Of a DNA stretch of 64,000 nucleotides, positions 1-8,636 are shown piece by piece. Both the position numbers and the translations under genes were made by a program. A model generated the notes under the pieces. The model was not told where the DNA came from. It did not search any database and saw nothing but the letters and a program-made list of their open reading frames with translations. Within the stretch, counting starts at the first letter, position 1. Each line of letters begins with the position of its first letter. The DNA lies in NCBI RefSeq assembly GCF_017901175.1, contig NZ_CP072793.1:2480001-2544000 (forward strand). The letters are read 5' to 3'. Source of the stretch: Thiothrix unzii (GTDB taxonomy: Bacteria > Pseudomonadota > Gammaproteobacteria > Thiotrichales > Thiotrichaceae).

Positions 1-111
1 CGACATTAAAAAGATGACCGCTCTTCGGTTTTAATTTGACCGCAAGCCCAGTCAAGGCTGTAAAATCACAAAGAATAATGAAAAATTATGCTAACAATAA
101 AGGGGCATTCC

Positions 112-2709
112 ATGAAAAGCTACAAGCAGCTATGGCTGGGTACGCTGGGGGCAACGCTATTTGTACCGCAAATGGTACTTGCAGATATTTCCGGGACAGT
201 GTTTCGCGACTTTAATGCTAATGGATCATTAGACAGCGGTGCGATCACTGATGCGGGGATTGCTGGCATTACGGTCAAAGCATTCAATGCTGCGGGTGCG
301 CAAGTCGGGGCAACTGCAACATCTGATGCAAGTGGTCATTACGCCCTCACTGGTTTAACCACTGGTGCAGATTACCGGGTTGAATTTGCTTGGACACAGC
401 AGTGGTTAAAACCGAGTGCCGCAGGTGGCACAGCCGTGCAATTCGTCAAGGATGGCGCAACTGCAAATTTTGCGCTGCACGACCCCAACCAATATTCGCA
501 AGCAGCTCCCTACCTAGCGATTCCCCAATATATTAATGGCGATCCTGCTGCTGCCGTTGACATCTCTTCTCAAACTGGCTTGTATGCATTCCCAAATAAT
601 GCCCAAAGCGTCGGTAGAAGTAGTCAATCACCAGTTCCAATTCCAAAAGCGAAAATCGGGCAAATTGGTGCGACATGGGGGGTAGCGTATCAACGTAGCA
701 CCAAAACTTTGTACGCTTCGGCTGTTTTAAGACGTTATTCTGGATTCGGTCCATTGGGCACGGGCGGGATTTACAAAATAGATATGTCAGACCCGATGGC
801 TGCAACCGATGGCGCAACGTCTCTGAACTATATTGACTTAAAAACGATCGGCATCCCCACTGGTGATGATCCGCGCGAAGCAACGGGGTGTAACAGTGTT
901 GCTAAAAATATCGGTGATCCTGCCCATGATGCTGCCACTTGGAATAAAGTCGGTCAGATAGGAATTGGCGGTATCACAATGGATAATGACCATAACCGTC
1001 TATGGTTGGTGAATCTTGCTGATAAAAAGCTCTACGCTATTCAAAATACCAGCCCAACCACCACGCCAACCTCAGCAGATGTTTTAGGTGGCTACGACAT
1101 CAGTTTACCCAGCGGTCAAACGTGTGCGGATGGCGAATTACGTCCTTGGGGCGTTACTTACCATCATGGAAAAGTTTATATTGGTGCTGTCTGCGATGGC
1201 TCTATCAGTATTTGGGATCCCGCCAAATTAATGGGATACATCTTAAATTTCGATCCTAATAATGCTGCAAATGGCTTTGGAATAGAGCATTCTTTTCCAC
1301 TCAATTATCCCCGTGGCGGATACGCTGGTACTAACTTTGCGACCTGGGGATCGTGGAGTAATTACTCCAATGATTCCCCAATCTTAAGCGGTATTGAGTT
1401 TGATATAGACGACTCACTTATCGTAGGCATTGCTAACCGTAACGGATTCCGTCATGCGCCAAACAATTACTACTCTACTGACTGTAACAACACAGATTTA
1501 GGTAGCCTTCCTAGTGAGGGTGATGTTTTACGCTTCTGTAAATCCAACAACAGCTACTTAAATGACGGAGATACTGGTTGCAGCACCACCATACCAGCTT
1601 CCACACAAGTGACGAGCGGCGGCATTACTCAGAAGGAATATTATTGGGGTGAACATGGCCCTGTTGCGGATACAAAAGATAACTTCAACGAAACAGCCCA
1701 AGGTGGTTTAGCTTTTCTGCCCGGTTCTGAAACATTGGTAACAAACGGCATGGATCCAACGGAGTTCCATCAAGGTGGCGTATTCTGGCTAAATAATAAA
1801 ACAGGTAATGCAACGAGCCGTTACTTTATTTATGACACCGCTTTGCAACCCGGTACGATGGCCAAAGCCGCAGGGGTAGGTGACGTAGAATTGTTAAGTG
1901 ATGCTGCCCCCATCGAAATCGGCAACCGCGTCTGGCTCGACACCGACAACGATGGTATCCAAGACGCGGGCGAAGGCGGTATTACCAACGTGCAGGTCAA
2001 ATTGTTTGCCGGGGCAACAGAACTAGCTACTGCCACTACCGCTGCTGATGGCACGTATTACTTCACCAATGCAGCGGGTACAAATACGGACAGCAAAAAG
2101 TACGACCTTAAGCAGTTGCAACCGAACACCGCTTATACCGTCAAGTTCCCCACCAGTGTGACGGTTTCTGGCACGACGTATAACCTGACGACGGCTACCG
2201 CAGGTGGCAATAGTCAAATCGACTCCAACGCTGCGGCAACGGGCGATGTGGTTGTGAATACCACCGACATTCCAACTGCGGGTGCGAACAACCATAGCTT
2301 TGACGTAGGGTACAGTGCCGTGCAGCCACCAACAGGCTGTACCAGCATCACCAACAATGCGAGTATCACTCAATCAGGAGTAAGCGACCCTGTTATTGAT
2401 AACAATAGCGCATCAGTAGCGATTCAAGCTAATTGCACTACGCCCAAAACCGACCTCAAGCTGGTGAAAACAGCCAGTAAAACCACAGTGCGTAAGGGAG
2501 ATACACTGACTTATACCATCACCTTGAGCAATGAAAGTGATGTGGATGCCACAGGTGTTGCCGTCAATGACAAATTGCCCGGTGCACTGACATACGTTAG
2601 TCACGCGCCAGCAACGGCAAACTACAACAGTACATCTGGTGACTGGACGGTTGGCACAGTTCCCGCCAGACAAACGTTAACCTTGAACATCAATGTGACG
2701 GTCAACTAA
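112..2709 (+). CDS. Secreted SdrD-B/DUF11 repeat-family protein (paralogue 1 of 4)
   Basis: 865-aa protein starting at the ATG at 112, preceded by AAAGGGGC; an in-frame upstream start at 88 would add eight residues before a normal signal peptide. Residues 1-24 look like a Sec signal peptide ending VLA. An SdrD-B-like domain follows (ISGTVFRDFNANG), then a long central region resembling a beta-propeller (for example GFGPLGTGGIYKID), a second SdrD-B domain from about residue 600 (IEIGNRVWLDTDNDG) and a C-terminal DUF11 domain from about 780 (TDLKLVKTASK). There is no LPXTG or PEP-CTERM sorting signal, so I infer release to the periplasm or cell surface. SdrD-B and DUF11 domains are typical of adhesins and surface or sheath proteins; the actual function is unknown. 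First of four tandem paralogues. Confidence 0.85.
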   Translation: MKSYKQLWLGTLGATLFVPQMVLADISGTVFRDFNANGSLDSGAITDAGIAGITVKAFNAAGAQVGATATSDASGHYALTGLTTGADYRVEFAWTQQWLKPSAAGGTAVQFVKDGATANFALHDPNQYSQAAPYLAIPQYINGDPAAAVDISSQTGLYAFPNNAQSVGRSSQSPVPIPKAKIGQIGATWGVAYQRSTKTLYASAVLRRYSGFGPLGTGGIYKIDMSDPMAATDGATSLNYIDLKTIGIPTGDDPREATGCNSVAKNIGDPAHDAATWNKVGQIGIGGITMDNDHNRLWLVNLADKKLYAIQNTSPTTTPTSADVLGGYDISLPSGQTCADGELRPWGVTYHHGKVYIGAVCDGSISIWDPAKLMGYILNFDPNNAANGFGIEHSFPLNYPRGGYAGTNFATWGSWSNYSNDSPILSGIEFDIDDSLIVGIANRNGFRHAPNNYYSTDCNNTDLGSLPSEGDVLRFCKSNNSYLNDGDTGCSTTIPASTQVTSGGITQKEYYWGEHGPVADTKDNFNETAQGGLAFLPGSETLVTNGMDPTEFHQGGVFWLNNKTGNATSRYFIYDTALQPGTMAKAAGVGDVELLSDAAPIEIGNRVWLDTDNDGIQDAGEGGITNVQVKLFAGATELATATTAADGTYYFTNAAGTNTDSKKYDLKQLQPNTAYTVKFPTSVTVSGTTYNLTTATAGGNSQIDSNAAATGDVVVNTTDIPTAGANNHSFDVGYSAVQPPTGCTSITNNASITQSGVSDPVIDNNSASVAIQANCTTPKTDLKLVKTASKTTVRKGDTLTYTITLSNESDVDATGVAVNDKLPGALTYVSHAPATANYNSTSGDWTVGTVPARQTLTLNINVTVN

Positions 2710-2724
2710 CCAGCCTAAGGCAAG

Positions 2725-2754
2725 GTGGCATTCAGCTTAAGTTCTGAATGCCAC
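2725..2754 (+). terminator. Intergenic hairpin after paralogue 1
   Basis: Inverted repeat GTGGCATTCAG (2725-2735) / CTGAATGCCAC (2744-2754), followed by TGTTATTTTT. Probable terminator or attenuator. A related hairpin follows paralogue 2, so it was duplicated with the gene unit. Confidence 0.7.
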
Positions 2755-2807
2755 TGTTATTTTTGTAATATCCATAAAAATAATCTGTGACACTCTAAGG
2801 AGGCTTG

Positions 2808-5800
2808 ATGCGTCACCAAACACTACTTCAAGGTTATGCTGGCGGTTTCATCCTGCTGTGCTCTTCTGCCACCGCATTCGCTGACATTTCCGGTAAAGTC
2901 TTTCTCGACTACAACCTGAATGGTCAATTGGACAACACCGCCAAAATCCGTAACTTTGCTGATAATCTAGACATTAATATTGCAGTGGATAAGGGGATTG
3001 CCGGGGCGCAAGTCCGTGCGGAATGTATAACCAATAGCGGCACAACTACATTTGGTCCTGTGACCACTGATGCCAGCGGACAATTTACCTTAACCACCAC
3101 TGGGGCTACCGCTGGTGCAAATAACTGTGTATTGCAATTAGCATATATTCCCTCCGGCTACAGTGTCGGGACACAAAATGGGAATGGCAATGTCCTCACC
3201 CAATTTGTCACACCGAACACGACATCAGCTAACTTTGCGGTCAAAGAAGCAAGTAGTTATTGCCAAAACAACCCGGATTTGGCAACCAGCCGTTATGCTT
3301 ACGGTCAACAAACGCCGAATCCCCCCTATGCCGGAAATAATGATGTTGCCAACTTGTTTGCATTTCCTTACAACAGCGGTTCTGTTGCTACTCATCAAAC
3401 CACGCCAACGGGATACAACGCCCCCGATATGGATGCCAATGATCCTACAATTAAAAATCTTGCGCTGGCAAAAGAAGTGGGTAGTGTATTTGGTTTAGGG
3501 TGGCATCCCGCTTCCAAAAGCCTGTTTGCGGCTGCTTACATGAAAACATGGACAGGCTTTGGTTCTCACGGTACGGGGGCAATCTATAGGGTAAACCTGA
3601 ATGACCCAGCCACCCCGACGACCAGTTTGTATGCTGACATTAACACTCTTTTTCCTGCTACGCCGCCAACCGCCGGAGCAGACCCTTTCGTGACAGGTAT
3701 CTTTTCACCTGCCAGCCCTGGTTATGTACAGATCTCAGATGGCAGTAATGGCACAGACCCAGATGGTGCATACATTGCTTCTGGTAATACTACACGGGAT
3801 GAACAAAGTGGTGATTTGATTAATGCTGTATGGAAGACTGCTTTTGGTGACCTTGACGTTACCGCTGATGGCAAATCCATTGTCACGGTTAACCTAGCTA
3901 ACCGCAGCTTGTATTTCCTGCCAGTACAAGATAATCCGTTAACAGCCGCCGATGCTGCTAAGGTTGAACATTATGCCATCCCCTTTGACAATGCCTGTTT
4001 AGCAGATGGCTTAGGTTACTTTGATAAGCAGGCTTTTGGTTTAGGTGAGTATCAAGGCGATATTTATGTCGGAACCCGTTGTGATACCGGATGGGGGGTT
4101 CCATTAACGGAAGTTCGTCGTTTTGATCGTTCAAATAAAACATTCGCTCCAGCCCCAAGCCTGCATTATCTGTATGTTTCAGATCAGGATGTATATGAAC
4201 GCCATCTGTTGATCCCTTCCGACATTGTATTTGATCCTACTGGCAATATGACTATCGCCTACCGCCAAACTGGGGCTGATACTGGCAAAGGAGCAGGTTA
4301 TGGTGCAGTACGTCGTGCTTGTGTGCAAGATGTTGCCAACCGTCTATGGAGTATGGAAAGCAATGGCTCCTGCGGAGGAATAACAACCGCAGGTGCAGGC
4401 AACAATAAAGGACCAAATGGTGGACAGTACTTCTTTCAGGAATGGCCATCAGACATGGGGGCAACTTATTGGATGGCTGGTTTTGGTGGGGCAACCCATG
4501 TTCCCGGCTTCCAAGAGTCGGCTTATACGATAGCCGATCCTTTCCAAGTCTACGAGTCAGGTGTGACATGGTTAGACGTAGGATTAGGGGATGTTGCAAC
4601 CGCAGGTCAACGTAAGCGTGCCTATTCTTTTTACCGTGGAAAGGGTTCATTCGAGTATCCTGACAACCGCCCGGTTAGCGGAAAAAACGGCGCATTGGGC
4701 GACTTGGAAGTTTTGTGTGAACAACCCTCTATCGAAATCGGCAACCGCGTTTGGCAAGACGGTAACAACAATGGTATCCAAGATGCGGGTGAAGCTCCCA
4801 TTGCTGGGGTCAAAGTTGAACTGTTTACTCAAGGGGTTGATGTCAATAGTGCAACACCATTGGCAACCACGTTGACCGATGCTGATGGCTATTATGTCTT
4901 TTCTAATGATCCACGCGGCTATCCAACCAGCGGAAACAATGCACCTAATGACACTGTTGGGGCAAATGGCGGATTTAATATTGCAGACATCCAAGGCGGA
5001 CGGGCAAGTACCGCCAGCCACAAATACGGTTTGAACACATTATTGCCTAATACCCAATACCAAATTGCCATTAGGAATGTAACGGGCGCAGGCAAGCAGG
5101 CTGCATTAACCACCTTAGCACTGACTACACCTTCTCAAGGAACAGATGAGGAGCGCAACTCTGACGGCGGTTTAGTTGGCACTAATGCCATTTCCAATGT
5201 CACCACACTGGATTCAGGCAACCATTATCACGCTGTGGATTTTGGTTTTGTTGCCAGCAATACCCCAACGTGCAGCATTAATACGCCAACGGTAACAAGC
5301 ACTTGTAATAATAACGGTACACCAAGTAACGCCAGCGACGACAAGTTCACCTACAAAATCACTGCAACAGGTTCAAATGTAGGGGCAACGTACAGCATCA
5401 GTGGTGGTGATACTTACGCCAACCGCAGTTATGGCACGGAGCATACCTCCACCAATAGTTTCCCGATTTCAGGTGGGAATTTAGCCTTGACGCTGACGGA
5501 TGATACGACCGCAAGCTGTAAGCTGGAAAACGTGACCATTACCGTGCCAAGCACCTGCTCCAGCAGTGCCCCAAGTGCTGACTTAGAGGTGACAAAAACA
5601 GCCAATGTCAGCAGTGCCAAATCAGGGGATACCGTGATTTACACCGTCAAGGTCAAGAATAATGGCCCTGATACCGCAACGGGTGTGGAAGTCACCGACC
5701 AATTGCCTGCGGGCGTAACCTATGCCAGCCATAATGCGGGTCAAGGTGCCTACACTTCCGGTACGGGGCTTTGGACGGTGGGTACATTGGCTAATGGTGT

Positions 5801-5837
5801 AACCGCAACCTTGACTATTAATGTAACTGTTAATTAA
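2808..5837 (+). CDS. Secreted SdrD-B/DUF11 repeat-family protein (paralogue 2 of 4)
   Basis: 1009 aa from the ATG at 2808, which has a strong TAAGGAGG site; the in-frame TTG at 2805 is less likely. Signal peptide about 1-26 (ends TAFA), SdrD-B-like domain (ISGKVFLDYNLNGQLD), central propeller-like region, second SdrD-B domain from about residue 640 (IEIGNRVWQDGNNNG), an extra cysteine-containing Ig-like segment about 815-920 not seen in the other paralogues, and C-terminal DUF11 from about 923 (ADLEVTKTANVSS). It is the longest of the four. Its DUF11 domain is nearly identical at DNA level to that of paralogue 4. Function unknown; inferred surface or extracellular protein. Confidence 0.85.
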   Translation: MRHQTLLQGYAGGFILLCSSATAFADISGKVFLDYNLNGQLDNTAKIRNFADNLDINIAVDKGIAGAQVRAECITNSGTTTFGPVTTDASGQFTLTTTGATAGANNCVLQLAYIPSGYSVGTQNGNGNVLTQFVTPNTTSANFAVKEASSYCQNNPDLATSRYAYGQQTPNPPYAGNNDVANLFAFPYNSGSVATHQTTPTGYNAPDMDANDPTIKNLALAKEVGSVFGLGWHPASKSLFAAAYMKTWTGFGSHGTGAIYRVNLNDPATPTTSLYADINTLFPATPPTAGADPFVTGIFSPASPGYVQISDGSNGTDPDGAYIASGNTTRDEQSGDLINAVWKTAFGDLDVTADGKSIVTVNLANRSLYFLPVQDNPLTAADAAKVEHYAIPFDNACLADGLGYFDKQAFGLGEYQGDIYVGTRCDTGWGVPLTEVRRFDRSNKTFAPAPSLHYLYVSDQDVYERHLLIPSDIVFDPTGNMTIAYRQTGADTGKGAGYGAVRRACVQDVANRLWSMESNGSCGGITTAGAGNNKGPNGGQYFFQEWPSDMGATYWMAGFGGATHVPGFQESAYTIADPFQVYESGVTWLDVGLGDVATAGQRKRAYSFYRGKGSFEYPDNRPVSGKNGALGDLEVLCEQPSIEIGNRVWQDGNNNGIQDAGEAPIAGVKVELFTQGVDVNSATPLATTLTDADGYYVFSNDPRGYPTSGNNAPNDTVGANGGFNIADIQGGRASTASHKYGLNTLLPNTQYQIAIRNVTGAGKQAALTTLALTTPSQGTDEERNSDGGLVGTNAISNVTTLDSGNHYHAVDFGFVASNTPTCSINTPTVTSTCNNNGTPSNASDDKFTYKITATGSNVGATYSISGGDTYANRSYGTEHTSTNSFPISGGNLALTLTDDTTASCKLENVTITVPSTCSSSAPSADLEVTKTANVSSAKSGDTVIYTVKVKNNGPDTATGVEVTDQLPAGVTYASHNAGQGAYTSGTGLWTVGTLANGVTATLTINVTVN

Positions 5838-5851
5838 TTAGCCAAAAAAAG

Positions 5852-5881
5852 GCGGCATTCAGATTAGGTTCTGAGTGCCGC
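5852..5881 (+). terminator. Intergenic hairpin after paralogue 2
   Basis: GCGGCATTCAG (5852-5862) can pair with CTGAGTGCCGC (5871-5881). It is a diverged copy of the hairpin at 2725-2754. No strong T-run follows, so it may attenuate rather than terminate. Confidence 0.5.
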
Positions 5882-5948
5882 TGCTATGTTACAGCGCAAT
5901 ACCGACTGAACTAGAAAAATAAGCCATGACATTTCAAAAGGGGGCTTA

Positions 5949-8576
5949 ATGCGTAACCAATCGTATTTCCGACGCTGTGCTGGCAGCATCATCCTGACAC
6001 TCTGCTCAACCGCTGCCTATGCCGATATTTCCGGTACGGTCTTCCGTGACTTCAATGCCAATGGTGTGAAAGACAATACCGCAACATTTAATGAAATCGG
6101 GGTTGCGGGCGTAACTGTCACCGCACACGGGGCAAGTGGTGTCCTAGGTTCTGCGACAACAGCGACGGATGGCTCGTATACCATTGCGGGGGCAACAGGT
6201 GCGGCACGGGTGGAGTTCGGCGCATTCCCAACAGGTTACTACCCAACTGTAGCCAGCAAACCTGCTGTGCAATTTGTCACCGCTCCGACTACCGATACCA
6301 ACCTCGGTTTGAACTATCCAACGGATTATGTAGGTAATACCGATCCTGTAGTCGTCGTAACCCATCAAGTAGGTGGGCATCCGCTAGTAAACGCCGGTGC
6401 AGGTTCATCCCCTAGCCTTCCGGTAATGACTATTTTTAATTACAGCAACCGTAATTACAAAACTAATCCAGACGGAACAATTAAAAAGGAGCTACCTGAT
6501 GGGGTCAGTAGCTTAGTGGCGAATAAGCAAGTCGGTACGGTTTTTGGTGCTACTTACTCGCCTTATAGCAAAAAGCTTTTCACTGCGGCATTTCTCAAAC
6601 GCCATTCCGGTTTGGGAACCTTAGGCAGTGGTGGTATTTACATGGTTGACCCAGCGGGCACATTCCCCAATACCACCGTTACGCCTTTTGCTGATTTGGA
6701 TAGCTTGGGTATTCAAACCAATCACCCCAATACCAGCGATGCGCTGCACGTAAAGACCAACGATGATCGTGGTCTACAATGGGGAGATTTTTTACCGACT
6801 AACGACCAGAGTGCTTTTGCCCAAGTTGGACGTGTAAGTTTAGGCGACGTGGACTTATCAGATGATGGTCGTTACTTATTTGTTACCAACCTTTATAAGA
6901 AAAACATCGTAAAAATTGACTTACGGGATGTGAAAAATCCACAAATACCAACGGCAGCGCAGCTACAAGAACTCACAATAACGCCACCGACTTGCACCGG
7001 GGGTGAGTTCCATCCTTTTGCATTAAAATACTACCGCAACGAGCTTTATATTGGCTCATTGTGTGATGGCTCGACATCAAATAACCAAGATGATGTTACA
7101 TTCCAAGTCATCAAAATGAATCCAAATACCGGCACAAATAGCATCGTGTTTAATTTTGGCAGCTATAACAAGGCAACTGTTTTTGGATTCCCCAGTAAAT
7201 GGGCAACTTGGTTGAATAACCCCAATACCACTGCTGCACCAATGCAACCGATGTTCACAGACTTAGAAATTGATGTGGACGGTTCGCTTATTATGGGTTT
7301 TGCTGACCGCACAGGCCATCAACGGGGTCATGATAATTACCAGCCGCATAATAATGATAGCGAAGACGTGGCTATCGCAGGTGATATTTTAAGAGCATCA
7401 TACAATGCTGCAACAGGGGCTTACACCCTAGAAAACAACGGTTCAGATGGAACGAATGCGACAATAGGTGGGGTAGATAATAACCAAGGTCCCGGTGGTG
7501 GTGAATTCTATCTGGGGGATACCCAAAAAATACAGTGGTGGAGTGGCAATACCACTCCTGACATTGATGACCATAAGGAAAAATCCCAAGGAGGGTTAGC
7601 CTTGTTACCCGGTAGTAACAAAGTAACCATGGGGACGATGAACCCCAAAGGCATGGCGTGGACAAGCGGTGTCGCGTGGTTAAGCAATACAACCGGGGCA
7701 CTGACACAAGATTTGTACATCACTGACCGTTTAGGCAAAGCCAACGGCATGGGGGATATTGAAATCCTCAACGACATCCCACCTATCGAAATCGGCAACC
7801 GCGTTTGGCTGGATAGCGATAATGATGGCTTACAAGATGCGGGTGAAACAGGCATTGCAGGCGTACAGGTAAAACTCATGCAAGGGGCAACGGAACTCGC
7901 CAGTGCCACCACCACCGCCGATGGTACATATGCTTTCAGCAGCGCAACAGGCACAACGACAACCAGCCATATTTATGGTTTAACTGCGTTAGTGCCGAAT
8001 ACCACTTACACGGTGAAATTCCCCACAACAACAACCGTCGGCGCAACCACCTATAACCTGACGAGTGCCAGTGCAGGCAGCAACCGGGAAGTGGATTCCA
8101 ACGCACCTGCAACAGGTGAAGTCAGCGTTGACGCAAGTGATATTCCACAATCCGGGGCAAATAACTACTCGTTTGACGTAGGATACGGGACAACACCTCC
8201 AGCAGCGGGGTGTACCACTATCGCGAATATAGCCAACGTCAGTAAGCTAACCGAAACTGATCCGACGGCTGCCAACAATAGTGCATCAGCAGCTATCCAA
8301 GCCAATTGCGTCACACCGAAAACCGACCTCAAGCTGGTCAAAACCGTCAGCAAACCCACCGTGCGCCACGGAGACGCTATCACCTATACCATCACCTTGA
8401 TCAATGATAGTGATGTAGAGGCAACGGGCGTAAAAGTGGAAGACCGCCTCCCCACTGGTCTTACGCTGGTCACTGCTACACCAAGCCAAGGCACGTTTGC
8501 TGCTGGTGTGTGGAATGTTGGCACTGTCGCGGCTCGCGCTACATTGACCCTAACATTGGCGGTAACGGTGGATTAA
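5949..8576 (+). CDS. Secreted SdrD-B/DUF11 repeat-family protein (paralogue 3 of 4)
   Basis: 875 aa, ATG preceded by AAAGGGGGC. Signal peptide about 1-25 (ends AAYA), SdrD-B-like domain (ISGTVFRDFNANGVKD), propeller-like central region with the shared motif GLGTLGSGGIYMVD, second SdrD-B domain from about residue 612 (IEIGNRVWLDSDNDG) and DUF11 from about 791 (TDLKLVKTVSKPTVRHGD). The DUF11 belongs to the same subtype as paralogue 1 (TDLKLVK) rather than paralogues 2 and 4 (ADLEVTK/TDLEVTK). Same inferred role as the neighbours; substrate or partner unknown. Confidence 0.85.
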   Translation: MRNQSYFRRCAGSIILTLCSTAAYADISGTVFRDFNANGVKDNTATFNEIGVAGVTVTAHGASGVLGSATTATDGSYTIAGATGAARVEFGAFPTGYYPTVASKPAVQFVTAPTTDTNLGLNYPTDYVGNTDPVVVVTHQVGGHPLVNAGAGSSPSLPVMTIFNYSNRNYKTNPDGTIKKELPDGVSSLVANKQVGTVFGATYSPYSKKLFTAAFLKRHSGLGTLGSGGIYMVDPAGTFPNTTVTPFADLDSLGIQTNHPNTSDALHVKTNDDRGLQWGDFLPTNDQSAFAQVGRVSLGDVDLSDDGRYLFVTNLYKKNIVKIDLRDVKNPQIPTAAQLQELTITPPTCTGGEFHPFALKYYRNELYIGSLCDGSTSNNQDDVTFQVIKMNPNTGTNSIVFNFGSYNKATVFGFPSKWATWLNNPNTTAAPMQPMFTDLEIDVDGSLIMGFADRTGHQRGHDNYQPHNNDSEDVAIAGDILRASYNAATGAYTLENNGSDGTNATIGGVDNNQGPGGGEFYLGDTQKIQWWSGNTTPDIDDHKEKSQGGLALLPGSNKVTMGTMNPKGMAWTSGVAWLSNTTGALTQDLYITDRLGKANGMGDIEILNDIPPIEIGNRVWLDSDNDGLQDAGETGIAGVQVKLMQGATELASATTTADGTYAFSSATGTTTTSHIYGLTALVPNTTYTVKFPTTTTVGATTYNLTSASAGSNREVDSNAPATGEVSVDASDIPQSGANNYSFDVGYGTTPPAAGCTTIANIANVSKLTETDPTAANNSASAAIQANCVTPKTDLKLVKTVSKPTVRHGDAITYTITLINDSDVEATGVKVEDRLPTGLTLVTATPSQGTFAAGVWNVGTVAARATLTLTLAVTVD

Positions 8577-8636
8577 ACCTCATCGAACCAACAAATCTAA
8601 TACGAACACCATAATGATAATAACTAGGTGAAACTG